This document shows, piece by piece, positions 34,803 through 42,154 of a stretch of DNA of 64,000 nt; within the stretch, counting starts at the first letter, position 1; the number at the start of each line of letters is the position of its first letter. The notes beneath the pieces are model-generated. The model saw only the letters and a list, made by a program, of their open reading frames with translations, did no database searches and was not told the origin of the DNA. The position numbers were made by a program, and so were the translations under genes. Origin of the DNA: Candidatus Fermentibacterota bacterium (GTDB taxonomy: Bacteria > Fermentibacterota > Fermentibacteria > Fermentibacterales > Fermentibacteraceae). The DNA lies in contig PDSZ01000040.1 in NCBI GenBank assembly GCA_002748705.1, positions 16,637 through 80,636 on the forward strand. The letters run 5' to 3'.

Positions 34803-34826
34803 TAGTGCATCACCGGAGGTGAAAGG

Positions 34827-35228
34827 ATGCGAGTAGCACTGTCTGTATGGAATGGAAGAATAGCTCCTCTATTTGATGTTGCGTGCAACATGCAGGTATA
34901 CGACTCTGAAAGTGGAGAAGTAAGGGAGCTGAGTTTTCCTGAAGGAGCCGGAGTTATGGGAAGAATTGATATTCTTTCCGCTTCTTCAGTTGATGTTCTC
35001 ATATGCGGTGCTGTTTCAAGACCTGTTTACAGGATGATGGCTTCTTCGGGACTGGACATAAGGTCCTTTGTTTCAGGAGAGACCAATGAAGTGAGAAAAG
35101 CGTTTTTTTCCGGCGAACTTGATGACATTTCCTTCACAATGCCAGGCTGCTGGGGATGCAGATGCAGAGCTGGAACAGGCCGCCGCGGAAAGGGACATGG
35201 TTCCCGCTGTGGCAGGAAAGAGGTGTAG
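34827..35228 (+). CDS. NifX/NifB-type dinitrogenase iron-molybdenum cofactor domain protein
   Basis: A 133-residue protein of the NifX/NafY-like family (PF02579). It starts MRVALSVWNGRIAPLFDVACNMQVYD, the family N-terminus. The C-terminal tail is rich in Gly, Arg and Cys (GCWGCRCRAGTGRRGKGHG) and could bind an Fe-S or metal cluster. It is first in the sigma-54-controlled run. No nitrogenase genes are present; such proteins occur widely in anaerobes next to Mrp-type ATPases, with uncertain function in metal-cluster handling. Confidence 0.85.
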   Translation: MRVALSVWNGRIAPLFDVACNMQVYDSESGEVRELSFPEGAGVMGRIDILSASSVDVLICGAVSRPVYRMMASSGLDIRSFVSGETNEVRKAFFSGELDDISFTMPGCWGCRCRAGTGRRGKGHGSRCGRKEV

Positions 35229-35229
35229 A

Positions 35230-35487
35230 ATGCCAGGTGGAGACAGAACCGGACCTTTGGGAAGAGGCCCTGGTTCAGGAAAATGTGTCGGAGCCGTAAT
35301 CAGACCATGCGGCAAAATGGGCAGAGGTGCGAGAATGGGATACAGACGGGGTTTTGCCTGGTCAGGCTACTGTCTGTCTGCTGATTCTGAGGAGGGTTTT
35401 AGAGAAGCTCTTGAGAACCGTGCAGCTTTCCTTGAGCGTGAGCTGGCAGCGGTGAAAAGTAAGCTTTCAGAGAACAAGATCCGGTAA
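35230..35487 (+). CDS. DUF5320-type small protein
   Basis: An 85-residue protein starting MPGGDRTGPLGRGPGSGKCVG, the typical DUF5320 N-terminus (MPxGDRTGPxGxGP), followed by a Gly/Arg-rich region and a C-terminal coiled-coil (AAFLERELAAVKSKLSE). The ATG follows the previous stop by one base, with GAAAGAGGTG as Shine-Dalgarno. Genes of this family commonly accompany NifX-like and Mrp-type ATPase genes. Function unknown. Confidence 0.82.
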   Translation: MPGGDRTGPLGRGPGSGKCVGAVIRPCGKMGRGARMGYRRGFAWSGYCLSADSEEGFREALENRAAFLERELAAVKSKLSENKIR

Positions 35488-35545
35488 CAGATATCACCTG
35501 TGACCGGCGCTGTTTTTTCGGTGCCGGTCCTGTATAAGGAGAAAA

Positions 35546-35905
35546 ATGAAAATAGCAGTGGCATCATCAGGCAGGGAAATGAGTGCCCCACTTGATTCGA
35601 GATTCGGCAGGGCAGAAGCATTTGTGGTTTACGACACCGATTCAGAAACCTTTGAGGCTGTGAACAATCAGATGAACCTTAACGCAGCTCAGGGAGCAGG
35701 AATTCAGGCGGCGCAGAATGCGGCTGCCACAGGCGCAGGAGCCATTATAGCAGCAAATATTGGCCCCAAGGCTGCAAAGGTGCTGCAGACAGCAGGGGTG
35801 AAGATGTATCTCTGTCAGGCTGGAACAGTCAGGGAAGCTCTGGAACAGTACAAATCAGGCAAACTTACAGAGGCAGACGGAGCCAATACAGAGGGCCACT
35901 GGTAA
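35546..35905 (+). CDS. NifX-type iron-molybdenum cofactor domain protein
   Basis: A 119-residue PF02579 protein: MKIAVASSGREMSAPLDSRFGRAEAFVVYD is the family start, and GAGAIIAANIGPKAAKVLQTAGVKMYLC carries the nucleotide/cofactor-fold glycine pattern. The preceding AAGGAG is a good Shine-Dalgarno. Its stop overlaps the next ATG, so it is coupled with the ferredoxin-ATPase gene. It is one of three NifX-like genes in the run. Confidence 0.9.
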   Translation: MKIAVASSGREMSAPLDSRFGRAEAFVVYDTDSETFEAVNNQMNLNAAQGAGIQAAQNAAATGAGAIIAANIGPKAAKVLQTAGVKMYLCQAGTVREALEQYKSGKLTEADGANTEGHW

Positions 35906-36744
35906 TGATTCTTGCTGTGGCATCCGGCAAAGGAGGAACAGGAAAGACAACTGTTGCAGCAGCGCTTGCCTCTGCAGCGGAATGTACTGTTCAGTACATT
36001 GACTGTGATGTGGAAGAACCCAACGGTTCAATCTTTCTGAAACCATCGGTATCCTCTGTGGAGCCTGTCAATATGGAGATTCCTGTTATCAATGAGAACC
36101 TGTGTTCGTCTTGCGGAAAATGTGTCCGTTTCTGCAGATTCAATGCACTGGTTTCACTGGGAACGACTCCTCTTGTTTTTTCTGAACTCTGTCACAGTTG
36201 CGGAGGCTGTGCCATTGTCTGCCCTGAGAATGCAATTTCCTGGGAGGAACACGAAACAGGCCATCTGAGTTTCGGTCTTACTGAAAAGGGTATCAGTGTA
36301 ATTCAGGGAAAGCTGAAAGTTGGAACAGTAATGGCTCCTCCTGTAATTCGCGCTGCTCGAAATGCCGGAGGTGAGTGCGCTCTTACCGTTGTTGACTGTC
36401 CTCCTGGAACATCCTGCCCTGTAATAGAGTCCCTGGAGGGTGTTGACTATGTCCTTCTGGTTACTGAACCTACACCTTTCGGACTCCACGACCTTAAACT
36501 GGCTGTGGAGACAGTCCGCGAGATTGGAATTCCTTGCTCGGTGGTTATAAACAGATGTGATGAGGGGGATTCCGGTGTGGAGAATTACTGCAGCAGAGAG
36601 AACCTTCATGTGATGCTCCGTATTCCCCACAGCAGGAGAATGGCAGAAGCATACTCAAGAGGCGGCATCCTTACTGAAACCATGCCTGAGTTGCTCAATG
36701 AGTTCAGGAGTATTCCTGCAAAGGTGAAGGAAAGGCTCTCATGA
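35905..36744 (+). CDS. MinD-superfamily ATPase with inserted ferredoxin domain (first)
   Basis: A 279-residue deviant Walker ATPase: ASGKGGTGKTTV at the N-terminus, IDCDVEEPNG, and two 4Fe-4S motifs inserted at about residues 65-110 (CSSCGKCVRFCRFNAL and CHSCGGCAIVCPENAI). VVDCPPGTSCPVIESL is the Walker B region. Such proteins occur in pairs next to NifX-like and Mrp genes in anaerobes and are thought to move or assemble metal clusters. It overlaps the second ATPase by 4 bases. Confidence 0.92.
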   Translation: MILAVASGKGGTGKTTVAAALASAAECTVQYIDCDVEEPNGSIFLKPSVSSVEPVNMEIPVINENLCSSCGKCVRFCRFNALVSLGTTPLVFSELCHSCGGCAIVCPENAISWEEHETGHLSFGLTEKGISVIQGKLKVGTVMAPPVIRAARNAGGECALTVVDCPPGTSCPVIESLEGVDYVLLVTEPTPFGLHDLKLAVETVREIGIPCSVVINRCDEGDSGVENYCSRENLHVMLRIPHSRRMAEAYSRGGILTETMPELLNEFRSIPAKVKERLS

Positions 36745-37613
36745 AAGAGATAACTGTTATCAGCGGAAAGGGAGGCACCGGCAAGACCAGCATAACCGGT
36801 TGTTTTGCAGCACTTGCTGAAAACGCTGTGGTTGCCGACTGCGATGTTGATGCTGCAGATCTTCACATGCTGCTGGATCCTCAGATTCAGGAAACACATG
36901 ACTTTATAAGTGGAAACATCGCTGTGATACGGGAAGAAGACTGTATCGGCTGCATGGAGTGCCTGAATAAGTGCAGGTTTAATGCTATCTCCTCTACAGA
37001 CAATGCAAAATGTCGTGTAGGAGTCTGGGGCTGTGAGGGCTGCGGTGTTTGTACAGAGGTGTGTCCGGTGAATGCAATAGATTTTCCTCAGCGTCATTGC
37101 GGAGTATGGTATTTTTCCCATACCAGATTTGGCCCTATGGTTCATGCTCGTCTTGGCATTGCTCAGGAGAATTCCGGCAAGCTGGTGAGCACAGTTCGCA
37201 GACAAGCCGCCGCAAAGGCAGCTGAGCTGGAAAAAGAGCTTATATTAGTGGACGGTCCTCCAGGAATAGGATGTCCGGTTACAGCATCAATTACCGGAAC
37301 ATCACTTGTGGTAATTATCACAGAGCCAACCATGTCAGGGCTCCATGACATGACAAGGGTAATGGATCTGGCTGATCACTTTTCCATTCCTGCAGCGATA
37401 ATAGTGAACAAGTGGGACATCAACCCTGATATGACCGTTAAAATAGAGGAACTTGCTGCAGGCCGCGGTGTTTCACCGGTGGGCAGAATTCCGTACGACA
37501 GAGCTTTTACCGAGGCTCAGATACATGGCAGGACCCTTCTCGAACACAGAAGGGGAGAGCCTGCAGAAAACATCAGAAAAATCTGGGAGAATGTATGCCG
37601 AAAAATGAGATGA
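36741..37613 (+). CDS. MinD-superfamily ATPase with inserted ferredoxin domain (second)
   Basis: A 290-residue paralog of the preceding product. SGKGGTGKTSI is the P-loop, DCDVDAADLHML follows, and two 4Fe-4S motifs are at about residues 70-115 (CIGCMECLNKCRFNAI and CEGCGVCTEVCPVNAI). LVDGPPGIGCPV is the Walker B region. The pair presumably forms a heterodimer. The gene is overlapped by mrp at its end. Confidence 0.92.
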   Translation: MKEITVISGKGGTGKTSITGCFAALAENAVVADCDVDAADLHMLLDPQIQETHDFISGNIAVIREEDCIGCMECLNKCRFNAISSTDNAKCRVGVWGCEGCGVCTEVCPVNAIDFPQRHCGVWYFSHTRFGPMVHARLGIAQENSGKLVSTVRRQAAAKAAELEKELILVDGPPGIGCPVTASITGTSLVVIITEPTMSGLHDMTRVMDLADHFSIPAAIIVNKWDINPDMTVKIEELAAGRGVSPVGRIPYDRAFTEAQIHGRTLLEHRRGEPAENIRKIWENVCRKMR

Positions 37614-38506
37614 AAGAAACACAGGAGTGTTCCGGAAGCTGCGATTCCTGCGGAACATCAGGCTGTGATGCCATCGAGAAGAAGCCTGGAGAGAGTGATG
37701 AGGATTATCTGAAGCGACAGAAGATGGCCATAAGAATGAACTCCATTAAGCACAAGATAGTGGTGCTTTCAGGAAAAGGCGGAGTGGGGAAGAGCACTGT
37801 TGCTGTAAACATTGCAGTGGCTCTCTCGCTTGCAGGGAAGAAGGTTGGCCTTCTGGATGTGGATATCCACGGCCCATCCATTCCAACAATGCTCAACATT
37901 GCTGATGCAGGAGTTACATCTGATGGAGAAAACCTCAATCCGGTGGAGATAGGCTCACTGAAGGTAATGTCTGTGGGGCTTCTTCTTGAGAACAGGGACA
38001 GTGCGGTAATCTGGCGCGGTCCCATGAAGATGAGCGTTATTGAACAACTCCTGAGAGATGTTAACTGGGGGCAGCTGGATTACCTTATCATCGATTCTCC
38101 TCCGGGAACCGGTGATGAACCGCTCTCTGTTGTTCAGCTTACAGGAACCATGGACGGAGCTGTTATGGTTACCACTCCCCAGAAGGTTGCAGGTGCCGAT
38201 GTGAGGAAGTCGTTTAACTTCTGCGCACAACTCAATCTGCATGTACTGGGTATTGTTGAGAACATGAGCAGCTTCATCTGCCCTGACTGTGGAAGCGAGC
38301 ACAGAATTTTCGCAGGAAACAATGGACGGGAAATGGCTGAAGCTTATGGAGTTCCATTTCTGGGCAGTATACCTATTGATCCCAATGTGGGTACTGCGTG
38401 TGATGACGGTACTCCGTTTGTTTACCATTACGGCAAGACGGAAACAGGAAAGAGATTCGAGAAGCTTATCGAACCTCTGCTGACCCTCCAGAAGAAGGAG
38501 AAATAA
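37595..38506 (+). CDS. Mrp/NBP35-type iron-sulfur cluster carrier ATPase
   Basis: A 303-residue Fe-S carrier of the ApbC/Mrp/NBP35 family. The N-terminus holds an NBP35-like cluster motif (CSGSCDSCGTSGC). VLSGKGGVGKSTVAVN is the P-loop, and DVDIHGPSIP and IDSPPGTGDEPL follow. The late CPDCGS motif is near residue 230 and is the usual cluster-bridging Cys pair. ATG 37595 has GGGAGA upstream and overlaps the previous gene by 19 bases. Confidence 0.94.
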   Translation: MPKNEMKETQECSGSCDSCGTSGCDAIEKKPGESDEDYLKRQKMAIRMNSIKHKIVVLSGKGGVGKSTVAVNIAVALSLAGKKVGLLDVDIHGPSIPTMLNIADAGVTSDGENLNPVEIGSLKVMSVGLLLENRDSAVIWRGPMKMSVIEQLLRDVNWGQLDYLIIDSPPGTGDEPLSVVQLTGTMDGAVMVTTPQKVAGADVRKSFNFCAQLNLHVLGIVENMSSFICPDCGSEHRIFAGNNGREMAEAYGVPFLGSIPIDPNVGTACDDGTPFVYHYGKTETGKRFEKLIEPLLTLQKKEK

Positions 38507-38838
38507 TGAGAGTAGCTATACCAATGGCAAACGGTGCACTCTGTATGCACTTCGGACACTGCAGCACTTTTGCCCTTGTGGATGTTGAGAACGGTGCTGT
38601 TTCATCTGTGAATGAAGTTGTTCCACCGCCTCACCAGCCTGGACTTCTGCCTGAATGGATAGCGGAACAGGGTGCAACAATGGTAATTGCCGGAGGAATG
38701 GGCTCCAGAGCACTTGCCCTTTTTCAGCAGAATGGTATCAAGGTGGTTACTGGTGCCAACGGCACAACCCCTGAGGAAATTGTAAAGAATTATCTGGCAG
38801 GTACCCTTCAGACAGGTGCCAACGCCTGCGACCACTGA
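38506..38838 (+). CDS. NifX-type iron-molybdenum cofactor domain protein
   Basis: A 110-residue PF02579 protein: MRVAIPMANGALCMHFGHCSTFALVDVENG has the His/Cys pattern FGHC of this subgroup, and IAGGMGSRALALFQQNGIKV the later glycine loop. The ATG overlaps the mrp stop as TAATG. It closes the sigma-54-controlled run of seven genes (34827-38838). Confidence 0.91.
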   Translation: MRVAIPMANGALCMHFGHCSTFALVDVENGAVSSVNEVVPPPHQPGLLPEWIAEQGATMVIAGGMGSRALALFQQNGIKVVTGANGTTPEEIVKNYLAGTLQTGANACDH

Positions 38839-38846
38839 TCTCAAAC

Positions 38847-38868
38847 GGGGCGGTCACAGGGCCGCCCC
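38847..38868 (+). terminator. Terminator of the NifX/Mrp operon
   Basis: GGGGCGG-tcacaggg-CCGCCCC, eight bases after the last gene. The T run after it is weak (TTGCAGCTTCTC). The remaining bases to 39033 hold no gene. Confidence 0.7.
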
Positions 38869-39033
38869 TTGCAGCTTCTCCATAGAATCATAAAAGTCCG
38901 TCTGAGACAGTTGCTCAGAGACTCAAAATGATATTTTCCGCAATCTGATTGTGATGTTCAACGGAGCATCAGAAGAATGCTCTGCAGAGAGAAATCAGAC
39001 CGGCGCGGGAGTGGTAGTGATCCCCATAACAGG

Positions 39034-39062
39034 AAAAAGAGGGCAGAGTTTGTTCTGCCCTC
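39034..39062 (-). terminator. Terminator of the 39083-39325 RRM gene
   Basis: On the minus strand GAGGGCAGA-acaaac-TCTGCCCTC is followed by TTTTT: a textbook intrinsic terminator. Confidence 0.92.
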
Positions 39063-39082
39063 CCGTAATATCTGTACAGAAT

Positions 39083-39325
39083 TTAGCGTCTGGGTCTGGC
39101 TTCACTGACTCTGACAGGTCTTCCGTCAAGTTCAACACCGTCGCACTGAGCGATAGCGTTTCTTGCGGCTTCTTCAGGCATTTCTACAAAGCCGAAACCG
39201 CGACTGCGACCGGTTTCTCTGTCAGTGATGACTCTGGCATCTGTGACTTCGCCGTAGTTTTCGAAGAAAGATCTGAGTGAATCGTTGTCTACACCCCATG
39301 AGAGGTTTCCTACATAGAGGTTCAT
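39083..39325 (-). CDS. RRM-family RNA-binding protein (first copy)
   Basis: An 80-residue single RNA-recognition motif. MNLYVGNLSWGVDNDSLRSFFENYG contains RNP2 (LYVGNL), and GRSRGFGFVEM is RNP1 with both aromatic residues. The tail is basic (RVSEARPRR). Bacterial proteins of this kind are often cold-inducible RNA chaperones. It is a near-duplicate of the 39501-39743 product. The start is set by identity with that copy and by a GAAAGGGTACC Shine-Dalgarno. Confidence 0.95.
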   Translation of the reverse strand: MNLYVGNLSWGVDNDSLRSFFENYGEVTDARVITDRETGRSRGFGFVEMPEEAARNAIAQCDGVELDGRPVRVSEARPRR

Positions 39326-39431
39326 ATGGTACCCTTTCAAACACATGTCATCAAAATTAACGAACCGATATCACGATGACACAATGAACCTCGGTCGTAT
39401 CCCCCTGTGGGAATCTGTCTGTAATATGTTC
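39326..39431 (-). promoter_or_regulatory. Conserved leader of the first RRM gene
   Basis: This 105-base upstream region shares a block with the leader of the second RRM gene. On the minus strand it runs CATATTAC ... AGGGGGATACGACCG and then a looser ATGACAT-GAAAGGG part. The block probably holds the promoter and a regulatory 5-prime leader, as in cold-shock mRNAs. Confidence 0.55.
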
Positions 39432-39459
39432 AATAAACAGAGAGTGTAACAGGGCTATG

Positions 39460-39484
39460 AAAAAGGCGGCTCCAGGGAGCCGCC
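39460..39484 (-). terminator. Terminator of the 39501-39743 RRM gene
   Basis: On the minus strand GGCGGCTC-cctg-GAGCCGCC is followed by TTTTT. Strong intrinsic terminator, so each RRM gene is its own transcript. Confidence 0.92.
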
Positions 39485-39500
39485 ATTAAGCCTTTGCCGG

Positions 39501-39743
39501 TTATCGTCTTGGTCTTGCTTCGCTGATCCTGAGAGGCCTTCCGTCGAGTTCAACCCCGTCTGCCTGTTCGATGGCGTTTCTGGCAGCTTCTTCCGGCATT
39601 TCCACAAATCCGAATCCACGGCTGCGACCGGTTTCCCTGTCTGTTATCACTCGTGCAGCAGTAACTTCACCGTAGTTCTCAAAGAAAGATCTGAGAGAAT
39701 CGTCATCAACACCCCAGCTCAGGTTGCCCACATACAGGTTCAT
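39501..39743 (-). CDS. RRM-family RNA-binding protein (second copy)
   Basis: An 80-residue RNA-recognition motif protein, about 90% identical to the 39083-39325 product. RNP2 (LYVGNL) and RNP1 (GRSRGFGFVEM) are intact. The nucleotide sequences differ mainly at silent positions, so the duplication is not very recent. It has its own leader and terminator. The likely role is RNA chaperone or mRNA stabilisation. Confidence 0.95.
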   Translation of the reverse strand: MNLYVGNLSWGVDDDSLRSFFENYGEVTAARVITDRETGRSRGFGFVEMPEEAARNAIEQADGVELDGRPLRISEARPRR

Positions 39744-39845
39744 TGCGTATCCCTTTCATATATGTCAATATCTAAATCAACCATGGTTCACATGACACCT
39801 ATGAAGCCCGGTTGTATCCCCCCTGGGATTCTGTGAGTAATATGC
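39744..39845 (-). promoter_or_regulatory. Conserved leader of the second RRM gene
   Basis: It carries the same CATATTAC ... GGGGGGATACAACCGGG block as the first RRM leader, at about the same distance from the ATG, followed by GAAAGGGATACG as Shine-Dalgarno. Confidence 0.55.
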
Positions 39846-39984
39846 TACTTTATTATTGGATGTAAACACCTTGCACAGACCTGACTGATTGTTTGCAAAA
39901 GGTGTGCTGAAAACACCATATTACATAATTGGCAGCACTATTCTCTTTTGCTCTGTTTACACTTCTGAAAGCAGTTCGAGTCGT

Positions 39985-40758
39985 ATGATATTTTACATGT
40001 ATCTAATAAATATCTCGATGTTCACTCTGGCAGGACCTGACGGTCTGGATGTGACAGCTGAAGGTTTGTTCTTCTGTCTTGAAGGGAGTGGAGCGGTTAT
40101 GTTCAGAGACTGGTCAGGCAGGGATTCAGTTATCGCTGTCGGCTTGAACAATCCTGAAGGAATTTGTGTTACTCGTGAGGGAGAAGTGCTGGTAACAGAA
40201 GATGTGCCTGACGGCAGGCTGCTTCTAATAGATGAAGGCAGTATTTCTGAGCTTGCATCTGGTCTGTCATGTCCTGAGGGCGTGTGTGAGGCACCTGACG
40301 GTTCAATCTGGTTCACAACAGGAGGGATTGAAGCCGGTGAGCTGTTAAGTTCTTTGTGGACCATTAAAGAGCAGGGGCCTGAGCAGGTTTTTTCTGTGCT
40401 TTCTGTGTTTTCCCTCTCTGATATTACCATTTCTCAAAGCGGTACAGTATACATCTGCAGCGAAGGGGCAGGTTTGTCAGGGAGGGTTTCGGTGCTCAGA
40501 TACGATCCTGTTTCAAGCCTGGTTGAGCCCTTTGTATCAGGTGTTGCTGCATGTGAAGGTATCTGTCTTACTGAAGGCGGTTTTCCCATGTACCTTGCTG
40601 CAGAGGAAGAAGGTGTCTTTACAGTGGATGAAAATGGGAAGGTTTTACTTCTCTTTTCAGAGCTGGGGCTTACTGAGGACATTGCAGTGTACGGAGACTC
40701 TCTTTACGCAACCCATGACGGTGCAGGAGTTATAGGAAGATACGCTCTGCATGAATAG
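39985..40758 (+). CDS. Beta-propeller (SMP-30/NHL-like) protein
   Basis: A repeat protein with the pattern GPDGLDVTAEGLFFC, NPEGICVTREGEVLVTE, CPEGVCEAPDGSIWFTTGG, LSDITISQSGTVYIC and CEGICLTEGGFPMYL, i.e. blades of an SMP-30/NHL-type propeller. Such proteins can be lactonases or simple binding scaffolds; no catalytic residues are evident. The open frame extends upstream to a TTG at 39889 but the added residues are not repeat-like. I chose ATG 39985, though 39997 or 40018 are possible and no Shine-Dalgarno decides. It overlaps the MATE gene by 8 bases. Confidence 0.72.
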   Translation: MIFYMYLINISMFTLAGPDGLDVTAEGLFFCLEGSGAVMFRDWSGRDSVIAVGLNNPEGICVTREGEVLVTEDVPDGRLLLIDEGSISELASGLSCPEGVCEAPDGSIWFTTGGIEAGELLSSLWTIKEQGPEQVFSVLSVFSLSDITISQSGTVYICSEGAGLSGRVSVLRYDPVSSLVEPFVSGVAACEGICLTEGGFPMYLAAEEEGVFTVDENGKVLLLFSELGLTEDIAVYGDSLYATHDGAGVIGRYALHE

Positions 40759-42142
40759 ATATCCTGATTCCTTCAGGGAAATACTCAGAGTATCGATTCC
40801 AATAATTGCAGGAATGGCAGGCAGAACAGTAATGATGTTCTGTGACAGGCTCTTTCTTGCTCAGCACAGTCAGCTTGAACTGCAGGCTGCACTTCCTGCA
40901 GGTATTCTGAGTTTTACTATGATGTGTATTATCTTTGGAACTGTGGGATATACCGGAACATTTGTTGCCCAGTATTTCGGTGCAGGGGACAGAAACGGGT
41001 GTTCCCGCTCCCTGGCCCAGGCACTGTTTCTTACACTGTTTTCCATTCCGGTTCTTGCAGCGCTAATTTTTCCAGGGCTTTATATACTCGGGCTCAGCGG
41101 TCATGCTCCTGAAGTGCTTGAACTGGAAAAAACCTACTTTACCATTCTTATGCTTTCTTCTGCAGGCCCCGTTTTCACCCAGGCTGCTTCATCATTCTGG
41201 AACGGAAGGGGTAAGACTGTTTCTGCAATGATGGCAGTTCTTGCAGGGGCCGGTCTGAACATTGTGCTTGATTACATCATGATATTCGGTAAGCTGGGGC
41301 TTCCTGAAATGGGAATCAGAGGAGCAGCTGTTGCAACTGCAATTTCATCCTTTGTGCCGGGAACGATTCTTACTGTTGCTGCTTATACCGGCAAGACAGC
41401 CAGAAGGTACAGAACCTGCGAGAACTTCAGATTTTCCAGGTCGCTCACAGGAAGAATACTGCGATTCGGACTTCCTTCAGGTCTTCAGATATTTCTTGAT
41501 GTTTCCAGCTTTACAGTATTTATCTTCATTGCAGGAAGGCTCAGCCCTGTAGAGTTCACAGGGAACAATCTTGCATTCAGTGTGAACAACCTTGCGTTCA
41601 ACCCGCTGCTTGGATTCAGTTTTGCCACAACTGTTATAGTGGGAAGATGCATAGGTATGGGTAAGCCTGACATGGCAGTAAGGGCCACATTGCGAACACT
41701 GCTTCTCTCTCTCTGCTACTTTATTCCCCTTGCTGCAACATTTGTTCTTTTTCCAGGGTTTTACACTAAGCTGTTCTTCAGCCCGAATTCTGCCTGCACT
41801 CTTGAGGAATTAACAGACACAGCAGGGAAGCTTCTTGCCATAGTTGCAGTCTGGGGTGTGTTTGATGCAGTAAACCTTGCTTACAGTGGAGCCCTGAGAG
41901 GAGCAGGAGATACCAGATTTGTGGTGATTGTTTCAGGTCTTCTGGCATGGCTCTTCTGGATACCGGGGGTTCTCTACCTGCATTATGTAATGGATGCCGG
42001 TATTGTACCCTTGTGGATATTTTCCAGCTTCTATGTTGCCGTTTTTGCCCTGGTCTTTTTCATCAGGTTCAGAAAAGGTGTATGGAGGCATATTGATCTG
42101 CTGGGAGATAAGAAGAATAACACCATTGCTGACTCTCTGTGA
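40751..42142 (+). CDS. MATE-family multidrug/sodium antiporter
   Basis: A 463-residue membrane protein with about twelve hydrophobic segments. The first half begins REILRVSIPIIAGMAGRTVMMFCDRLFLAQHS, the usual MATE N-terminus. GTFVAQYFGAGDRNGCSR and the repeat in the second half (FATTVIVGRCIGMGKPDMAVRA) mark the two pseudo-symmetric bundles. It probably exports a drug or metabolite in exchange for Na+ or H+. It overlaps the propeller gene and is followed closely by the GH18-like gene. Confidence 0.93.
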   Translation: MNRYPDSFREILRVSIPIIAGMAGRTVMMFCDRLFLAQHSQLELQAALPAGILSFTMMCIIFGTVGYTGTFVAQYFGAGDRNGCSRSLAQALFLTLFSIPVLAALIFPGLYILGLSGHAPEVLELEKTYFTILMLSSAGPVFTQAASSFWNGRGKTVSAMMAVLAGAGLNIVLDYIMIFGKLGLPEMGIRGAAVATAISSFVPGTILTVAAYTGKTARRYRTCENFRFSRSLTGRILRFGLPSGLQIFLDVSSFTVFIFIAGRLSPVEFTGNNLAFSVNNLAFNPLLGFSFATTVIVGRCIGMGKPDMAVRATLRTLLLSLCYFIPLAATFVLFPGFYTKLFFSPNSACTLEELTDTAGKLLAIVAVWGVFDAVNLAYSGALRGAGDTRFVVIVSGLLAWLFWIPGVLYLHYVMDAGIVPLWIFSSFYVAVFALVFFIRFRKGVWRHIDLLGDKKNNTIADSL

Positions 42143-42154
42143 ACGGAGGAAGGA

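Noticed and set aside
34827..38838. Nitrogen-fixation island
   Set aside because: The NifX-like and Mrp-type genes are common in non-diazotrophic anaerobes; no nifHDK, nifB radical SAM or nifE/N is present.
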